A DNA stretch of 64,000 nt. Origin: CAZHEV01 sp964531335 [NCBI: uncultured bacterium]. Lineage in GTDB: Bacteria; Eisenbacteria; RBG-16-71-46; CAZHEV01. The DNA lies in contig CAZHEV010000002.1 of NCBI GenBank assembly GCA_964531335.1, positions 143,184-207,183 of the forward strand. Direction: 5' to 3'. Position 1 is the first letter of the stretch, and every line of letters begins with the position of its first letter. This document shows positions 18,538-28,090 of this stretch, in pieces. The position numbers and the translations under genes were made by a program. A model generated the notes under the pieces. It did no database searches. It was given only the letters and a program-made list of their open reading frames with translations, and was not told the DNA's origin.

Positions 18538-19896
18538 ATGACTGAACCTGCAAAAAGATACAACGTGAGGGAGATGGCGCTGCACGTCCTTCACACCACA
18601 GAGACGAAGATGGCCTTCAGCGACAAGCTCCTGGAGCGTGTCCTTTCCAAGTCGCGCCTGGACAAGAGAGACAAGGACTTCTTGACCATGCTCGTCAAAG
18701 GGACCCTGCGCAGGCGCGGCTCGCTGGATTGGGTCTTGAACCATTACGTGAAAGGCGGCGTCGATAGCGTGCCTTCTTGGGGAAGGAGCGCCCTGAGGCT
18801 CGGCGCCTTTCAGATATTATTCATGGACAGGGTTCCCCCCAGCGCCGCAACCAACGAGAGCGTCTCCCTGGCGCGCAAGTACTGCGGGGCTCCGGTGGCG
18901 GGCCTCACGAACGCGGTCTTGAGGCGATTGGCCGCCGAGAAAGACAAGATACAGTTCCCCGACCCGGGCGAGGCGTCGGGCACGGACGCGATAGAGGCCA
19001 TCGCCGTAAGGCACTCGCACCCGGCCTGGATGGTTGCGAGATGGGTGTCCCGGTTCGGCGCCGGGGAGGCGGAGAAGCTGTGCGAGGCCAACAACGATAT
19101 ATCCCACGTCGATCTCCGGACCAACTCGCTCAAGACCACGCCGGGCAGGCTCGCGTCCCTTCTGGAAAGACAGGGGCTGACGGTGGAGCGAGGGAGGTAC
19201 AATCCGCAGGTCCTCCGAGTGAGCGGCGAGATCTCCGTGGTCAACATGGAAGGGTTCGAAAAGGGATTGTTCACCGTGCAGGACGAGAGCGAGAGCCTGG
19301 TCTCCGCGCTGCTCGCGCCGCATCCGGGAGAGCTGGTGCTGGATATGTGCTCGGCGCCGGGGGGCAAGACGACGCACCTCTACGAGCTCATGAAGGGGAT
19401 AGGCGTCCTGGTCGCGTCTGATGTTAGCCCGGGAAGGGTGAGGTCGCTGGTCGCCTCACTGAGGCGCATGGGTTGCGAGGACGTGCACCCGGTCGTGGCC
19501 GACGGCGCGCGCGCCCCGGCGCGCGGCGGGTTCGACAAGGTGCTCGTGGACGCGCCGTGCTCGGGCATGGGGGTGATCGGCAAGAAGGCGGACGCGAGGT
19601 GGAGAAAGAGTGAGGGAGCGTTGGCGAAGCTGGGCGCCCTCCAGCTCAATCTGCTGCGCGCCGCCTCGGATCTTGTGGCGGAGGGCGGCGCTTTGGTCTA
19701 CAGTGTGTGCAGCACCGAGCCCGAGGAGACCACGGACGTGGCGAGAGAGTTTCTCGAGGAGAAGCCCTACTTCGTGGTGGACGACGCGGGCGGTTTTCTT
19801 CCACGCGAAGTGGTCGGCGACGACGGGATGATGAGGCTTTTTCCACACCGGCACGGGACCGACGGCGCGTTCGCAGTCCGCTTCATCAGGAGATAG
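18538..19896 (+). CDS. rsmB: 16S rRNA (cytosine-967-C5)-methyltransferase RsmB
   Basis: Methylates C967 of 16S rRNA using SAM. The 452-residue product has the N-terminal NusB-like RNA-binding domain (about 1-150, REMALHVLHTTETK to LTNAVLRRL) and a Rossmann methyltransferase domain. The latter shows VQDESESLV, LDMCSAPGGKTTHL, DAPCSGMGVIGKK with one catalytic Cys, and YSVCSTEPEE with the second. The def-fmt-rsmB order is widely conserved. Confidence 0.96.
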   Translation: MTEPAKRYNVREMALHVLHTTETKMAFSDKLLERVLSKSRLDKRDKDFLTMLVKGTLRRRGSLDWVLNHYVKGGVDSVPSWGRSALRLGAFQILFMDRVPPSAATNESVSLARKYCGAPVAGLTNAVLRRLAAEKDKIQFPDPGEASGTDAIEAIAVRHSHPAWMVARWVSRFGAGEAEKLCEANNDISHVDLRTNSLKTTPGRLASLLERQGLTVERGRYNPQVLRVSGEISVVNMEGFEKGLFTVQDESESLVSALLAPHPGELVLDMCSAPGGKTTHLYELMKGIGVLVASDVSPGRVRSLVASLRRMGCEDVHPVVADGARAPARGGFDKVLVDAPCSGMGVIGKKADARWRKSEGALAKLGALQLNLLRAASDLVAEGGALVYSVCSTEPEETTDVAREFLEEKPYFVVDDAGGFLPREVVGDDGMMRLFPHRHGTDGAFAVRFIRR

Positions 19897-19968
19897 CAGC
19901 GTTTAGCGCCCCGGGCCTCGTGGCGCGCAGGCCGGAAGCGGCGCGAAACGCAGGGCCGGGATCGGACC

Positions 19969-20742
19969 ATGAAAAAGACCGACGGCAATGACATAACGCG
20001 CGAGGGAGCGGGCCCCTGGAGTAGGCTGCCTTTCTGGTTGAGGCTGTTCCTCCTGGCGGGGACGGCGTTCGTTCTGGCGCTGGCCTCTGCGAACTATATC
20101 ATAATGCCCATGATCGTGCACAGGTCGACCGAGGTCAAGGTGCCGGCGCTGGCCGGATTGCCGGCCGCGGAGGCGGAGTCGGCCCTGGAGGAGAAGGGCC
20201 TCTCGATGCGGGAGGTCGGGAGCGTGTACGACGCGGAGATCCCCGAGGGCAGGGTGGTCAGGCAGGAGCCGGCCGCGGGCAGCTCCGTGCGCAAGGAGAG
20301 AGCCGTCTCGGTGGTCCTCAGCAGGGGGCCGGACATGGCCACGGTGCCGCAGCTCGAAGGGGAGTCTCTGCGCCACGCCAGGATGCTGCTCGCGAGGATA
20401 GGCCTTAGAGAAGGGCCCGTCGGACACAGCTACTCCCCCGAGGTGCGGGCGGACAACGTGATAGGGACCGATCCTCCCGCCGGAAGCTCCCTGCGGAAGG
20501 GATCGGTGGTCTCGCTTCTGGTCAGCCTGGGGCCCGAGGAGGCGGACTACGTCATGCCGGATCTGACGGGCTTGCCGCTTCACGAGACGGCCTATGCCCT
20601 GGAGGGCATGGGTTTTTCCGTGAGGGTCGTGGAGGCCGGATCGCGCACGTTTTTCGGGCGCAGAAACCCCACGATCGACAGCCAAAGGCCCCTCCCCGGA
20701 AAGAGGGTTAGACGAGGCGATGAGATAGAGCTCTCCTCCTGA
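19969..20742 (+). CDS. Membrane-anchored protein with three PASTA domains
   Basis: A 257-residue protein with a short cytoplasmic lead and one TM helix (about 24-45, LRLFLLAGTAFVLALASANY). Three extracytoplasmic PASTA repeats follow, seen as VPALAGLPAAEAESALEEKGL, VPQLEGESLRHARMLLARIGL and MPDLTGLPLHETAYALEGMGF, each with a following PAAGSSVRKE-type segment. PASTA domains bind peptidoglycan or muropeptides. No kinase or PBP domain is attached. Similar stand-alone genes often follow rsmB in FCB bacteria. A cell-wall role is inferred. Confidence 0.88.
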   Translation: MKKTDGNDITREGAGPWSRLPFWLRLFLLAGTAFVLALASANYIIMPMIVHRSTEVKVPALAGLPAAEAESALEEKGLSMREVGSVYDAEIPEGRVVRQEPAAGSSVRKERAVSVVLSRGPDMATVPQLEGESLRHARMLLARIGLREGPVGHSYSPEVRADNVIGTDPPAGSSLRKGSVVSLLVSLGPEEADYVMPDLTGLPLHETAYALEGMGFSVRVVEAGSRTFFGRRNPTIDSQRPLPGKRVRRGDEIELSS

Positions 20743-20832
20743 GCTCCCGGCTCGAGGGACCTGCAAAGAGCCGACTATAGCGGACGGCGCGCCGGCGCCC
20801 TTGACATGCAGCCGGACGAGGAACCGAGGATC

Positions 20833-21507
20833 ATGAAGAAACTGATAGCGCCTTCACTCCTTTCGGCGGATTTCAGCAGGCTGGCGGATCAGATGGCCGA
20901 GGCCGAGAGGGCCGGCGCCGATCTCTTCCATGTGGACGTAATGGACGGCCACTTCGTGCCCAACATCACATTCGGACCCATAATCGTCTCCGCGATACGC
21001 AAGCTGACGAGGCTGCCCCTTCACGTGCATCTTATGATCTCAGAGCCGGGCCGCTATGCGGAGCAGTTCGTAAAGGCCGGCGCCGATTACCTGTCCTTTC
21101 ACATAGAGGCGGTGCCGGACCCGGTGGATGTGATCGAGAAGATAAGATCTTTCGGCGCCAAGCCCGCGCTCGCGGTCAATCCGCCCACTCCGTTTTCGAA
21201 GGTCGAACCCTACCTGCCTTCGCTGGACCTTCTCCTGGTGATGACGGTGAATCCGGGCTTCGGCGGACAGAGTTTCATGGAGGAGGCTCTGCCCAAGATC
21301 TCCGACGCCGCGAAGGAGAGGGAGAAGGCGGGGGCTTCCTTCCACATCGAGGTCGACGGCGGGATAACGCATGAGACGGCGCCCCGGGCGGCCGCGCAAG
21401 GCGCCGACATGTTCGTGGCGGGAAACTACATCTTCAAGTCCCCGAATATCGCCGAGGCGATATCGAGGCTCCGGGCGGCCGTGAAGGACGCCGCCGGCCC
21501 TTCATAG
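20833..21507 (+). CDS. rpe: Ribulose-phosphate 3-epimerase
   Basis: Interconverts ribulose-5-phosphate and xylulose-5-phosphate in the pentose phosphate pathway. The TIM-barrel protein of 224 residues shows the family motifs APSLLSADF, HVDVMDGHFVPNITFGP, LHVHLMI, MTVNPGFGGQSF, EVDGGI and FVAGNYIFK, with the metal-binding His and catalytic Asp residues intact. ATG 20833 gives the canonical N-terminus; ATG 20806 in frame would add nine residues. Confidence 0.96.
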   Translation: MKKLIAPSLLSADFSRLADQMAEAERAGADLFHVDVMDGHFVPNITFGPIIVSAIRKLTRLPLHVHLMISEPGRYAEQFVKAGADYLSFHIEAVPDPVDVIEKIRSFGAKPALAVNPPTPFSKVEPYLPSLDLLLVMTVNPGFGGQSFMEEALPKISDAAKEREKAGASFHIEVDGGITHETAPRAAAQGADMFVAGNYIFKSPNIAEAISRLRAAVKDAAGPS

Positions 21508-21641
21508 GGCGACACCTGTGGAGCGGCTTTATCGCACCCCGGCTTCCATCCTGTCTCTCTCCTTGCGGCTCTCCCGCCATGACTCATTCATGCGCGCCGG
21601 GGCGGCGGCCGCCTCCGCCAAGGGGGCTTGGTCAACCGTTA

Positions 21642-22343
21642 TCAGAACGGATTCGTCGCAAAGACGGAGAGCTCCGGGATGAAGCCCCGGTCGTCTACCT
21701 CCAGCGCTCCCACTATCGCGTCGGCGATCTCCTGCGGTCTGAGCTTGCGCTCGGACAACTCCTGCGCTGACCCCACCTTTCGGAAGAACCCCGTCTGCAC
21801 CTCGCTCGGGTTGACTAGCATGACACGGACGTTGTGCCGTCTGAGCTCGTCGCGCCAGCACTCGGTCATTCCGCGCAGGGCGAACTTGGAGCCGGAATAA
21901 GCCGTGCCTCTCGCTCCTCCCTTCAGTCCCGAGGTGGAAGAGATGTTGACTATGTTGCCGCCTTTTTGCTCTATGAACCTCTTCGAGGCCTCGCGTGCCA
22001 TCAACATGGCCCCGGTCACGTTGGTCCTGAAAACCTCCTCGAACTCCTCGAGGTCCGCCTCGACGAGCGGGAAGAAGTGACCGAAGCCCGCGTTGTTTAC
22101 AAGCAGGTCGATCGCTCCGAGCTCGGCCACGACTGTCTCCACCGCGCGGACAGCGTCGGCTTCGGCCCCCACGTCCCCCCGGATGGCGAGCGCCCCTATC
22201 TCGTCGGCCGCCTCCTTCAGGGGCTTCTCCGATCTGGCCATAATGGCGACGCGGGCGCCCTTGCGGCTTAGGGCTCGCGCGATTCCGAATCCGATCCCTT
22301 CGCTCCCCCCTGTCACGAGCGCTCTGCTCTTGGAAATATCCAT
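21642..22343 (-). CDS. Short-chain dehydrogenase/reductase
   Basis: A 233-residue Rossmann oxidoreductase of the classical SDR family. It has the cofactor motif TGGSEGIGFGIA, NNAGFGH, the catalytic Ser in NISSTSG and the YSGSK motif (Tyr/Lys). An Arg (MARSEK) after the second strand favours NADP(H). It is transcribed against the flanking clusters, convergent with rpe and divergent from ffh. The substrate cannot be told from sequence. Confidence 0.9.
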   Translation of the reverse strand: MDISKSRALVTGGSEGIGFGIARALSRKGARVAIMARSEKPLKEAADEIGALAIRGDVGAEADAVRAVETVVAELGAIDLLVNNAGFGHFFPLVEADLEEFEEVFRTNVTGAMLMAREASKRFIEQKGGNIVNISSTSGLKGGARGTAYSGSKFALRGMTECWRDELRRHNVRVMLVNPSEVQTGFFRKVGSAQELSERKLRPQEIADAIVGALEVDDRGFIPELSVFATNPF

Positions 22344-22705
22344 GCTATCCTCCTATAAGTGCCCTCCGGCTCCTCAGATCCGCGCATCTGTTCAGAGTAG
22401 CAGCAAGGGCCCCAAAGGAAAGCCCAGGATTGGGGCCGTCCGGGACCGCCCCGCATCCGGGTTCGGCCCGTCCTCGGCGCCGGTACTGGGCGAGGGCCGG
22501 GGAGCGGCCCATTCCCAGGGAGCGGCCTATTTTCCGCTTGGCGGAGCCGTACGAGGGTGATAAGATAATCAAGTTTTTCGCAAGACATCATCGGGATCAT
22601 GCCGCGCGAGGGCCCGTAAGCCCGTAGCTCCGGGGAAAAGCCCGGCCCGCTCCTGTCTCCGGAGGTATCGCGGCCCGGCTGCCGGCATGTGTCCGAGAGG
22701 CACCA
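22344..22705. other. Divergent intergenic region between the SDR gene and ffh
   Basis: No gene is seen. A weak forward promoter candidate, TTGGCG (22538-22543), 17-bp spacer and TAAGAT (22561-22566), could serve ffh. The 22430-22530 part is very GC-rich with repeated GGGCCG-type words. Confidence 0.35.
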
Positions 22706-24031
22706 ATGTTTGAAGAGCTAACTCGCCGGCTTGAGGGCGTCTTCTCGACCCTTAAGGGAAGGGGAAAGCTGTCCGAAAAGGACGTGCGCCTCGGCCTGAG
22801 GGACGTGAGACGCGCGCTTCTCGAGGCGGATGTCAATTTCAAGGTGGCCCGCAAGTTCGCCGCCGACGTCGAGGAAAAGGCGGTCGGACATGAGGTCCTC
22901 GGCAGCGTGAGGCCCGGCCACCAGGTGGTCAAGATAGTCCACGACGAGCTGGTGGAGCTGCTCGGCGGCTCCGCGGCCGGCCTTACCCGTTCTTCCAGCC
23001 CGCCGACCGTTGTTTTAATAGTCGGGCTCCAGGGCTCGGGAAAGACAACCTTTTGCTCGAAGCTCGCTCTGCATCTAAAGGGCAAGGGCGGGGTGACGAT
23101 GGCGGCCGCGGACGTCTACAGGCCCGCGGCGCAGAGGCAGCTCGAGATCCTGGGCGAGGAGGTGGGCGCGGACGTCTTCACAGGCGACGGCGACGACGCC
23201 GTGCGGATCTATCTGGGCGCGTGCCGTGAGGCGGAGAGAAAAGGCAACGCATGGGTGCTCGCGGACACGGCCGGGCGGCTGCACATAGACGATGAGATGA
23301 TGCGGGAGCTCGAGCGGATGAAGGCGGCGAGGGCTCCTCATGAGACGATGCTCGTTGTGGACGGCATGACGGGTCAGGACGCGGTCAACTTGGCGGAGTC
23401 GTTCCACGAGACTCTGGGCATAGACGGAGTGGCTCTCACCAAGCTGGACGGCGACGCCAGGGGAGGCGCCGCGCTTTCGGTGCGCGCCGTCACCGGCGTT
23501 CCCATAAAGTTCGTGGGGGTGGGGGAGCGGCCGGACGCCCTCGAGATCTTTCATCCCGAGAGGATGGCCTCGCGGATACTGGGGATGGGGGACATTCTCT
23601 CCCTGGTCGAGAAGGCCGAGCGCGCCGTTGACAAGGAGAAGGCCGAGAAGCTCGAAGCGAAGCTCAGGCGGGACCAGTTCACGCTGGAGGACTTCAAGGA
23701 GCAGCTGGGCGCCATAAAGAGCATGGGGCCGTTGCAGGACGTGATGAAGATGATCCCGGGCGCGGGGAAGGCCTTCCGAGGTCCGGTGGAGGTGGACGAC
23801 AAGGCGTTGGGGCGGGTGGAGGCGATAATAAACTCCATGACTCCGGAGGAGAGGAGGAACCCGTCCATGATAGACGGTAGCCGGCGAAAGCGGATCTCCG
23901 CCGGCAGCGGGACCAAGGTCCAGGACATAAACAGGCTTCTGAAGCAGTTCTCGGATATGCAGAAGATGTTCCGCAGCATGAAGAAGGGGAAACGCCGGGG
24001 CAGGATGCCGTTTCCGGGCGGACTCGGTTGA
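22706..24031 (+). CDS. ffh: Signal recognition particle protein Ffh
   Basis: SRP54-type GTPase that binds signal sequences and delivers ribosomes to FtsY. The 441-residue protein has the N domain (about 1-85) and the G domain with P-loop [32 protein letters not shown] and [14 protein letters not shown]. The Met-rich M domain (about 300-441) follows, with [21 protein letters not shown] and [10 protein letters not shown]. It heads the ffh-rpsP-khpA-rimM-trmD-rplS cluster. Confidence 0.97.
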   Translation: MFEELTRRLEGVFSTLKGRGKLSEKDVRLGLRDVRRALLEADVNFKVARKFAADVEEKAVGHEVLGSVRPGHQVVKIVHDELVELLGGSAAGLTRSSSPPTVVLIVGLQGSGKTTFCSKLALHLKGKGGVTMAAADVYRPAAQRQLEILGEEVGADVFTGDGDDAVRIYLGACREAERKGNAWVLADTAGRLHIDDEMMRELERMKAARAPHETMLVVDGMTGQDAVNLAESFHETLGIDGVALTKLDGDARGGAALSVRAVTGVPIKFVGVGERPDALEIFHPERMASRILGMGDILSLVEKAERAVDKEKAEKLEAKLRRDQFTLEDFKEQLGAIKSMGPLQDVMKMIPGAGKAFRGPVEVDDKALGRVEAIINSMTPEERRNPSMIDGSRRKRISAGSGTKVQDINRLLKQFSDMQKMFRSMKKGKRRGRMPFPGGLG

Positions 24032-24112
24032 GCCGGGAAGGAGCGGTTCAACTATTATGCATGACACGATGGGATCTTCCCACGGTGAGCTCACGCACAG
24101 GAGGTGAATGGA

Positions 24113-24532
24113 TTGGCGGTAAGAATCAGGCTTAAGAGGGCCGGAAGCAGGCATAGGCCGTTCTACAAGATAATCGTGGTTGACTCGCGAAGCCCCAGAG
24201 ACGGCGCGGCGATCGAGTCCCTGGGCTACTACGATCCGTTGAAGAAGCCCGAGGAGCTGAGTATCGACGAGGAACGTTACAACCACTGGGTGTCCGTCGG
24301 CGCAAGCGCGAGCGAGCCGGTTGAGACGCTCGTGGCGCGGATGAAGAGAAGAGCGGCCGGCTTGGCTGTGCCCGAGCCGGAGCCCGTTGTCGAGGAGAAG
24401 CCCGCCGCTGAGGCGGCCCCTGAAGCGGAAGCGGCCGCCGAGCCGGAGGCCGACAAAGCCGGCTCAGGCGAGAGCGAGGCCGCGCCGGCCGGGGATGAGG
24501 CTCAACCAGAAGGGGAGAGCGACAAGAAATGA
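24113..24532 (+). CDS. rpsP: 30S ribosomal protein bS16 with acidic C-terminal extension
   Basis: The core (about residues 1-80) matches bS16: [33 protein letters not shown] and VGASASEPV. The start is TTG 24113, preceded by AGGAGGTGA at proper spacing. An Ala/Glu/Pro-rich acidic tail of about 55 residues ([20 protein letters not shown] and onward) follows the core, longer than in E. coli but seen in several phyla. The last 4 bases overlap khpA. Confidence 0.95.
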   Translation: MAVRIRLKRAGSRHRPFYKIIVVDSRSPRDGAAIESLGYYDPLKKPEELSIDEERYNHWVSVGASASEPVETLVARMKRRAAGLAVPEPEPVVEEKPAAEAAPEAEAAAEPEADKAGSGESEAAPAGDEAQPEGESDKK

Positions 24533-24759
24533 GAGATTTAGTTGAGTACATCGCTAAAGCTCTCGTCGACGACCCGTCGCAGGTGACCGTCGAGGAAGTC
24601 GCGGGACAGAAGACCACCGTGTACAAGCTGAGGGTGGCGAGCCAGGACATAGGAAAGGTCATAGGCAAGGAAGGTCGGACCGCGCGTTCGATCAGGTCCG
24701 TGCTGAGCGCCGCCGCCGCGAAGGTGCACAAGAGAGCAGTATTGGAGATAGTGGAGTAA
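24529..24759 (+). CDS. khpA: KH-domain RNA-binding protein KhpA
   Basis: A 76-residue single KH domain with the [18 protein letters not shown] loop that contacts RNA. KhpA-type proteins form RNA chaperone complexes with KhpB. It overlaps rpsP by 4 bases (ATGA) and precedes rimM, the usual position of this family (YlqC). Confidence 0.93.
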   Translation: MRDLVEYIAKALVDDPSQVTVEEVAGQKTTVYKLRVASQDIGKVIGKEGRTARSIRSVLSAAAAKVHKRAVLEIVE

Positions 24760-24761
24760 GC

Positions 24762-25337
24762 GTGTCGGATGACCGCTCAGGTTCGGACCGTGAGATGGGG
24801 CGACGCTCCGCTTACGAGCAGACCGGACGCGAGCTTGTATACGTCGGTAAGATAGTCCGCGCCCGGGGCGTTGGCGGTGAGCTCGAGATGGCGCCGCTGG
24901 GCGAGGCGGTTCTCAAGCTCGGCGAAGGGACCGAGCTCCTCCTGGAGCGCGACGAGGGGGAGGAGCCGAGGGAGTTTCACGTGTCCGGCGTGCGCAGGCT
25001 CGGTTCCCGCGTGGGGCTGAGGCTGGAGGGCGTCGATACGCCCGAGTCGGCGAGGCCCCTTGTGGGGCATTCGGCCATGATCGAGGCCGCGGCCCTGCCG
25101 GAGCTCCCGGACGGCCGGTACTACCACTACCAAATAGTGGGGCTCGAGGTGGTCGACGAGGACGGGGAGTCTCTGGGCGAGATTGTCCAGGTGATCGAGA
25201 CCGGTGGGAACGACGTCTACGTTGTGGGCGAGGGCCGGGGCGAGATCCTCCTGCCCGCGACCGACAAGGTGATAGTGGAGATCGACCTGGCCGCCGGCCG
25301 GATGGTGGTGGCGGTGCCGCCGGGGCTGATCGAGTAG
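24762..25337 (+). CDS. rimM: Ribosome maturation factor RimM
   Basis: Assists 30S head assembly by binding uS19. The 191-residue product has the N-terminal RimM domain (VGKIVRARGVGGELEMAPL) and C-terminal PRC-barrel (YYHYQIVGLEVVDEDGESLG, GNDVYVVGEGRGEILLPAT). The start is GTG 24762 directly after khpA. The first about 24 residues are polar and may be dispensable. Confidence 0.94.
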   Translation: MSDDRSGSDREMGRRSAYEQTGRELVYVGKIVRARGVGGELEMAPLGEAVLKLGEGTELLLERDEGEEPREFHVSGVRRLGSRVGLRLEGVDTPESARPLVGHSAMIEAAALPELPDGRYYHYQIVGLEVVDEDGESLGEIVQVIETGGNDVYVVGEGRGEILLPATDKVIVEIDLAAGRMVVAVPPGLIE

Positions 25338-25363
25338 GGAGCCCTTCGCCCGGGATCCGGGAT

Positions 25364-26134
25364 ATGAAGATCTATGTGGTCACGGGCCTTCCCGGCGTGT
25401 TCCAGGGGACGCTCGACACGGGGATAGTCGCGATAGCGTCCAGGAAGGGTCTACTGGAAGTGGTACTCGTGGACCTCAGGGATTTCACGACGGACGCGCA
25501 CCGCACCATAGACGACTATCCCTACGGCGGCGGACCGGGGATGATAATCAAGCCCGATCCGCTGTTCAAGGCGGTGGCCTGGATCAGGGACCGTGACGAG
25601 CAGGCCGGAAGGAGGGGGTTCCTCCTTTCGCCTCAAGGAAAGCCGTACAAGCAGGAGCACGCGCTCGAGCTGGCGGGCCGCGACGGCTTTACATTGGTCT
25701 GCGGCAGGTACAAGGGCGTGGACGAAAGGGCGCGGATTGGGCTCGGCCTGGAGGAGATCTCCATCGGTGACTATGTGCTGTCGGGGGGCGAGTTGGCCGC
25801 GTGCGTGGTTATAGATTCGGTCGCCCGACTCCTGCCCGGCGCCGTCGGAGACGCCGACTCGGCGGAATCGGACTCCATCCAGTCGGGGGTGCTCGATTGC
25901 CCGTACTACACGAGGCCCGAGGAGTGGGAGGGGATGAGGGTTCCCGACGTTCTGTTGAGCGGCAATCACGCCGCCATCAGGCGCTGGAGAAGAAAAGAGA
26001 GCTTGCGAACTACGGTTCTGAAGCGCCCGGATCTGCTGGATTCAACATCGCTCGCGGGCGAGGACTTGAAGCTGCTGGACGAGATCGGGCGTGAGGAGGG
26101 GTTGGACGTCTCACGCTGGGTGGGCGGTTCGTGA
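25364..26134 (+). CDS. trmD: tRNA (guanine-37-N1)-methyltransferase TrmD
   Basis: Methylates G37 next to the anticodon using SAM. The 256-residue SPOUT enzyme shows [31 protein letters not shown], the knotted SAM site [16 protein letters not shown] with catalytic Asp, [11 protein letters not shown], and [22 protein letters not shown]. It sits between rimM and rplS as in most bacteria. Confidence 0.97.
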   Translation: MKIYVVTGLPGVFQGTLDTGIVAIASRKGLLEVVLVDLRDFTTDAHRTIDDYPYGGGPGMIIKPDPLFKAVAWIRDRDEQAGRRGFLLSPQGKPYKQEHALELAGRDGFTLVCGRYKGVDERARIGLGLEEISIGDYVLSGGELAACVVIDSVARLLPGAVGDADSAESDSIQSGVLDCPYYTRPEEWEGMRVPDVLLSGNHAAIRRWRRKESLRTTVLKRPDLLDSTSLAGEDLKLLDEIGREEGLDVSRWVGGS

Positions 26135-26177
26135 TAGAATCGTCGCCACCGTGAAGTTCGAATCGAGGGGATATGCC

Positions 26178-26534
26178 ATGGATGTTGTAAAGAGCGTTGA
26201 AGAGAAACAGCTGAAAAGCGACGTTCCCGAGTTTCAAGCCGGAGACACCGTAAGGGTGCACGTTACGGTCGTCGAGGGCGACAAGCGAAGGACGCAGGCC
26301 TTTCAAGGCACGGTTATAGCCCGCAGGGGCACCGGGCTCAAGAGCACCTTCACGGTGAGGAAGGTGAGCGGCGGAATAGGCGTCGAGCGCATATTTCCCC
26401 TTCACAGCCCCAACGTGTCCAGAATAGAAGTCCTGAGGCGCGGCCGTGTCAGGAGAGCCAGGCTCTATTACTTGAGAGACAAGAGGGGCAAGGCCGCCAG
26501 GATCGCCGAGAGAAGAGACAATCCGAAGCAGTAA
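26178..26534 (+). CDS. rplS: 50S ribosomal protein bL19
   Basis: A 118-residue ribosomal protein at the subunit interface. Motifs include [53 protein letters not shown] and [26 protein letters not shown] 26178 has GAGGGG seven bases upstream; the frame is open further upstream into trmD. Confidence 0.97.
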   Translation: MDVVKSVEEKQLKSDVPEFQAGDTVRVHVTVVEGDKRRTQAFQGTVIARRGTGLKSTFTVRKVSGGIGVERIFPLHSPNVSRIEVLRRGRVRRARLYYLRDKRGKAARIAERRDNPKQ

Positions 26535-26542
26535 TCGAGAGG

Positions 26543-27181
26543 ATGCGCATGCGGCGATCAAAGCCGGAGCTGATGGCCTACGACAGGGCGGCGCTGGGCC
26601 GCGGCAAGCTCCTTGCCGGGGTGGACGAGGTCGGCAGGGGGCCTCTCGCGGGTCCCGTAGTAGCCTGCGCGATTGTTCTCGGGCCCGACGCGGATCTGCC
26701 CGGCCTGAGAGACTGCAAGCGACTTTCGCGCGCTCAGCGCGAGAGATTTTGTGACTCGATCATGGATAAGTCACTGGACGTATCCATCAGCGCCGTGGGC
26801 GAGAGGGTCATAGACGCGGTCAATATCCACCGCGCCTCCTTGATCGCCATGACGACCGCCGTCGCCTCTCTGCGGCTTCGTCCGGACGTGCTGATCGTCG
26901 ACGGCCCGTACAAGCTGCACGTCGACTTCGAGCAGAGAGGCGTAGTGGGCGGAGACGGACTGAGCTTGGCCGTCGCGGCCGCCTCGGTCCTGGCGAAAGT
27001 CTCGCGCGACAGGCTCATGTCCGAGCTGGACAGGCTCTACCCCCAGTACTGTTTCCAGGCGAACAAGGGCTACTCGACACGCGGACATTTGGAGGCTCTT
27101 TCCAAGCACGGTCCCTGCCCCGCTCACAGATTCAGCTTCGCCCCCGTGAAGGCCTGCCCCTCGGCGACGCACTCGCGTTAG
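26543..27181 (+). CDS. rnhB: Ribonuclease HII
   Basis: Cleaves RNA in RNA/DNA hybrids and removes single ribonucleotides from DNA. The 212-residue protein has the active-site segments GVDEVGRGPLAGPVVA (Asp, Glu), IVDGPYK (Asp) and AKVSRDRLMSELD (Asp), plus the NKGYSTRGHLEAL tail. It begins 8 bases after rplS. Confidence 0.96.
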   Translation: MRMRRSKPELMAYDRAALGRGKLLAGVDEVGRGPLAGPVVACAIVLGPDADLPGLRDCKRLSRAQRERFCDSIMDKSLDVSISAVGERVIDAVNIHRASLIAMTTAVASLRLRPDVLIVDGPYKLHVDFEQRGVVGGDGLSLAVAAASVLAKVSRDRLMSELDRLYPQYCFQANKGYSTRGHLEALSKHGPCPAHRFSFAPVKACPSATHSR

Positions 27182-27302
27182 TTGACGTCTCCCGCTTACG
27201 TTTCTCCCGACACTCACTTCCCGGCGCCCGTCCATCCGCGTTCGAAGTCGGGCTTCGTCCCCCGATTCTCATAGACCGTTCTGTCGGCCCGTCAAGGAGG
27301 CC

Positions 27303-27698
27303 ATGGGTTTGGCGAGGATCAACACCGCGGAGACGGGCATGTGCGGCGAGGACATATCGTGCGCCTTCCTGAAGCTCAAGGGTTATGAGATATTGCACAG
27401 AAACTACAGAGCCGGGCGCTACGAGCTGGACATAGTCGCCAAGGACGGCGATGAGGTCGTCTTTGTCGAAGTCAAGCTGAGGCGGAGCGACGATTATGGT
27501 GGCGCGCTGGGCGCGGTACCCCGGAAGAAACGGCTCGATCTGGCCAGGGCGGCGGCCTGGTACTTGTCGGAAAGGTCACCCGCGGCCGCTTCCTACAGGT
27601 TCGACGTCATCGCCATCTCGATCGACCGCGGCTCCGCCGGGATGAGGCTCAGCCATATAGAAAGGGCTTTCCAGTGCGACGGGGGCGGCCACTTCTGA
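27303..27698 (+). CDS. YraN family (UPF0102) nuclease-like protein
   Basis: A 131-residue restriction-endonuclease-fold protein: GEDISCAFLKLKGYEILHRNYR, then ELDIVAKDGDEVVFVEVKLRR, which carries the E-D-ExK-type core, and YRFDVIAI near the end. ATG 27303 follows CAAGGAGGCC. UPF0102 genes commonly follow rnhB. Cellular function is not established. Confidence 0.93.
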   Translation: MGLARINTAETGMCGEDISCAFLKLKGYEILHRNYRAGRYELDIVAKDGDEVVFVEVKLRRSDDYGGALGAVPRKKRLDLARAAAWYLSERSPAAASYRFDVIAISIDRGSAGMRLSHIERAFQCDGGGHF

Positions 27699-27726
27699 GC
27701 CGGCCGGTGCTCGGAGATCGGCCGGC
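27699..27726 (+). terminator. Hairpin after yraN
   Basis: GCCGGCCG (27699-27706) pairs with CGGCCGGC (27719-27726) across a 12-nt loop immediately after the stop codon. There is no T tract, so it may be a Rho-assisted or processing hairpin. The cluster ends here; 170 bp of apparently empty sequence follow. Confidence 0.4.
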
Positions 27727-27897
27727 CGCGACAGGCTTACGCGAAACGGACCCTCGAGAGCGGGCCTAAAACACCCGTTTCGGGCATGGGTCAGTTCGCC
27801 CATTCCTATTGAACTAATTCACATTTCTCGCGACCCGCGCTGCCGGCCGTCCGTGACGCACGCCGCCGGGCGCGCACGCGCTGCAAGGCCTTTCCGA

Positions 27898-27926
27898 TTG
27901 ACTGCGTTTGCACTATTTGTTATAAT
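27898..27926 (+). promoter_or_regulatory. Near-consensus sigma-70 promoter
   Basis: TTGACT (27898-27903), exactly 17 bp, and a perfect TATAAT (27921-27926). The predicted start lies near 27933, about 160 bases before the coding start at 28091. The motif GCGTTGCA (27935-27942) around the start site recurs after the promoter at 46131-46159. Confidence 0.85.
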
Positions 27927-27934
27927 AGTCCGGA

Positions 27935-28031
27935 GCGTTGCAGGAGGCTGTTGACGCCGGTGACTTCAGGCTGGGGCGAACGACGCGCACCTCTTTGCCC
28001 GGCGAGGTGCGGGGCGTCCGCCTCTTTTTTT
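27935..28031 (+). promoter_or_regulatory. Structured 5' leader with attenuator-like hairpins
   Basis: Within the leader of the gene at 28091, GCACCTC (27987-27993) pairs perfectly with GAGGTGC (28004-28010). An alternative hairpin, GCGG-loop-CCGC, overlaps its 3' arm and is followed by a seven-T run (28025-28031). Mutually exclusive stems before a U tract suggest transcription attenuation. I recognise no known riboswitch class. Confidence 0.35.
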
Positions 28032-28090
28032 CCGGCGACCCCCTTGGCAGCCGCAAGTCGGTCGTCGTTTCGACAGGAAAGGAGTTGAAG

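Noticed and set aside
27935-28090. Coding use of the open frame upstream of the secreted protein start
   Set aside because: The segment follows the predicted transcription start, contains hairpins and a T7 tract, and a proper signal peptide begins only at ATG 28091.
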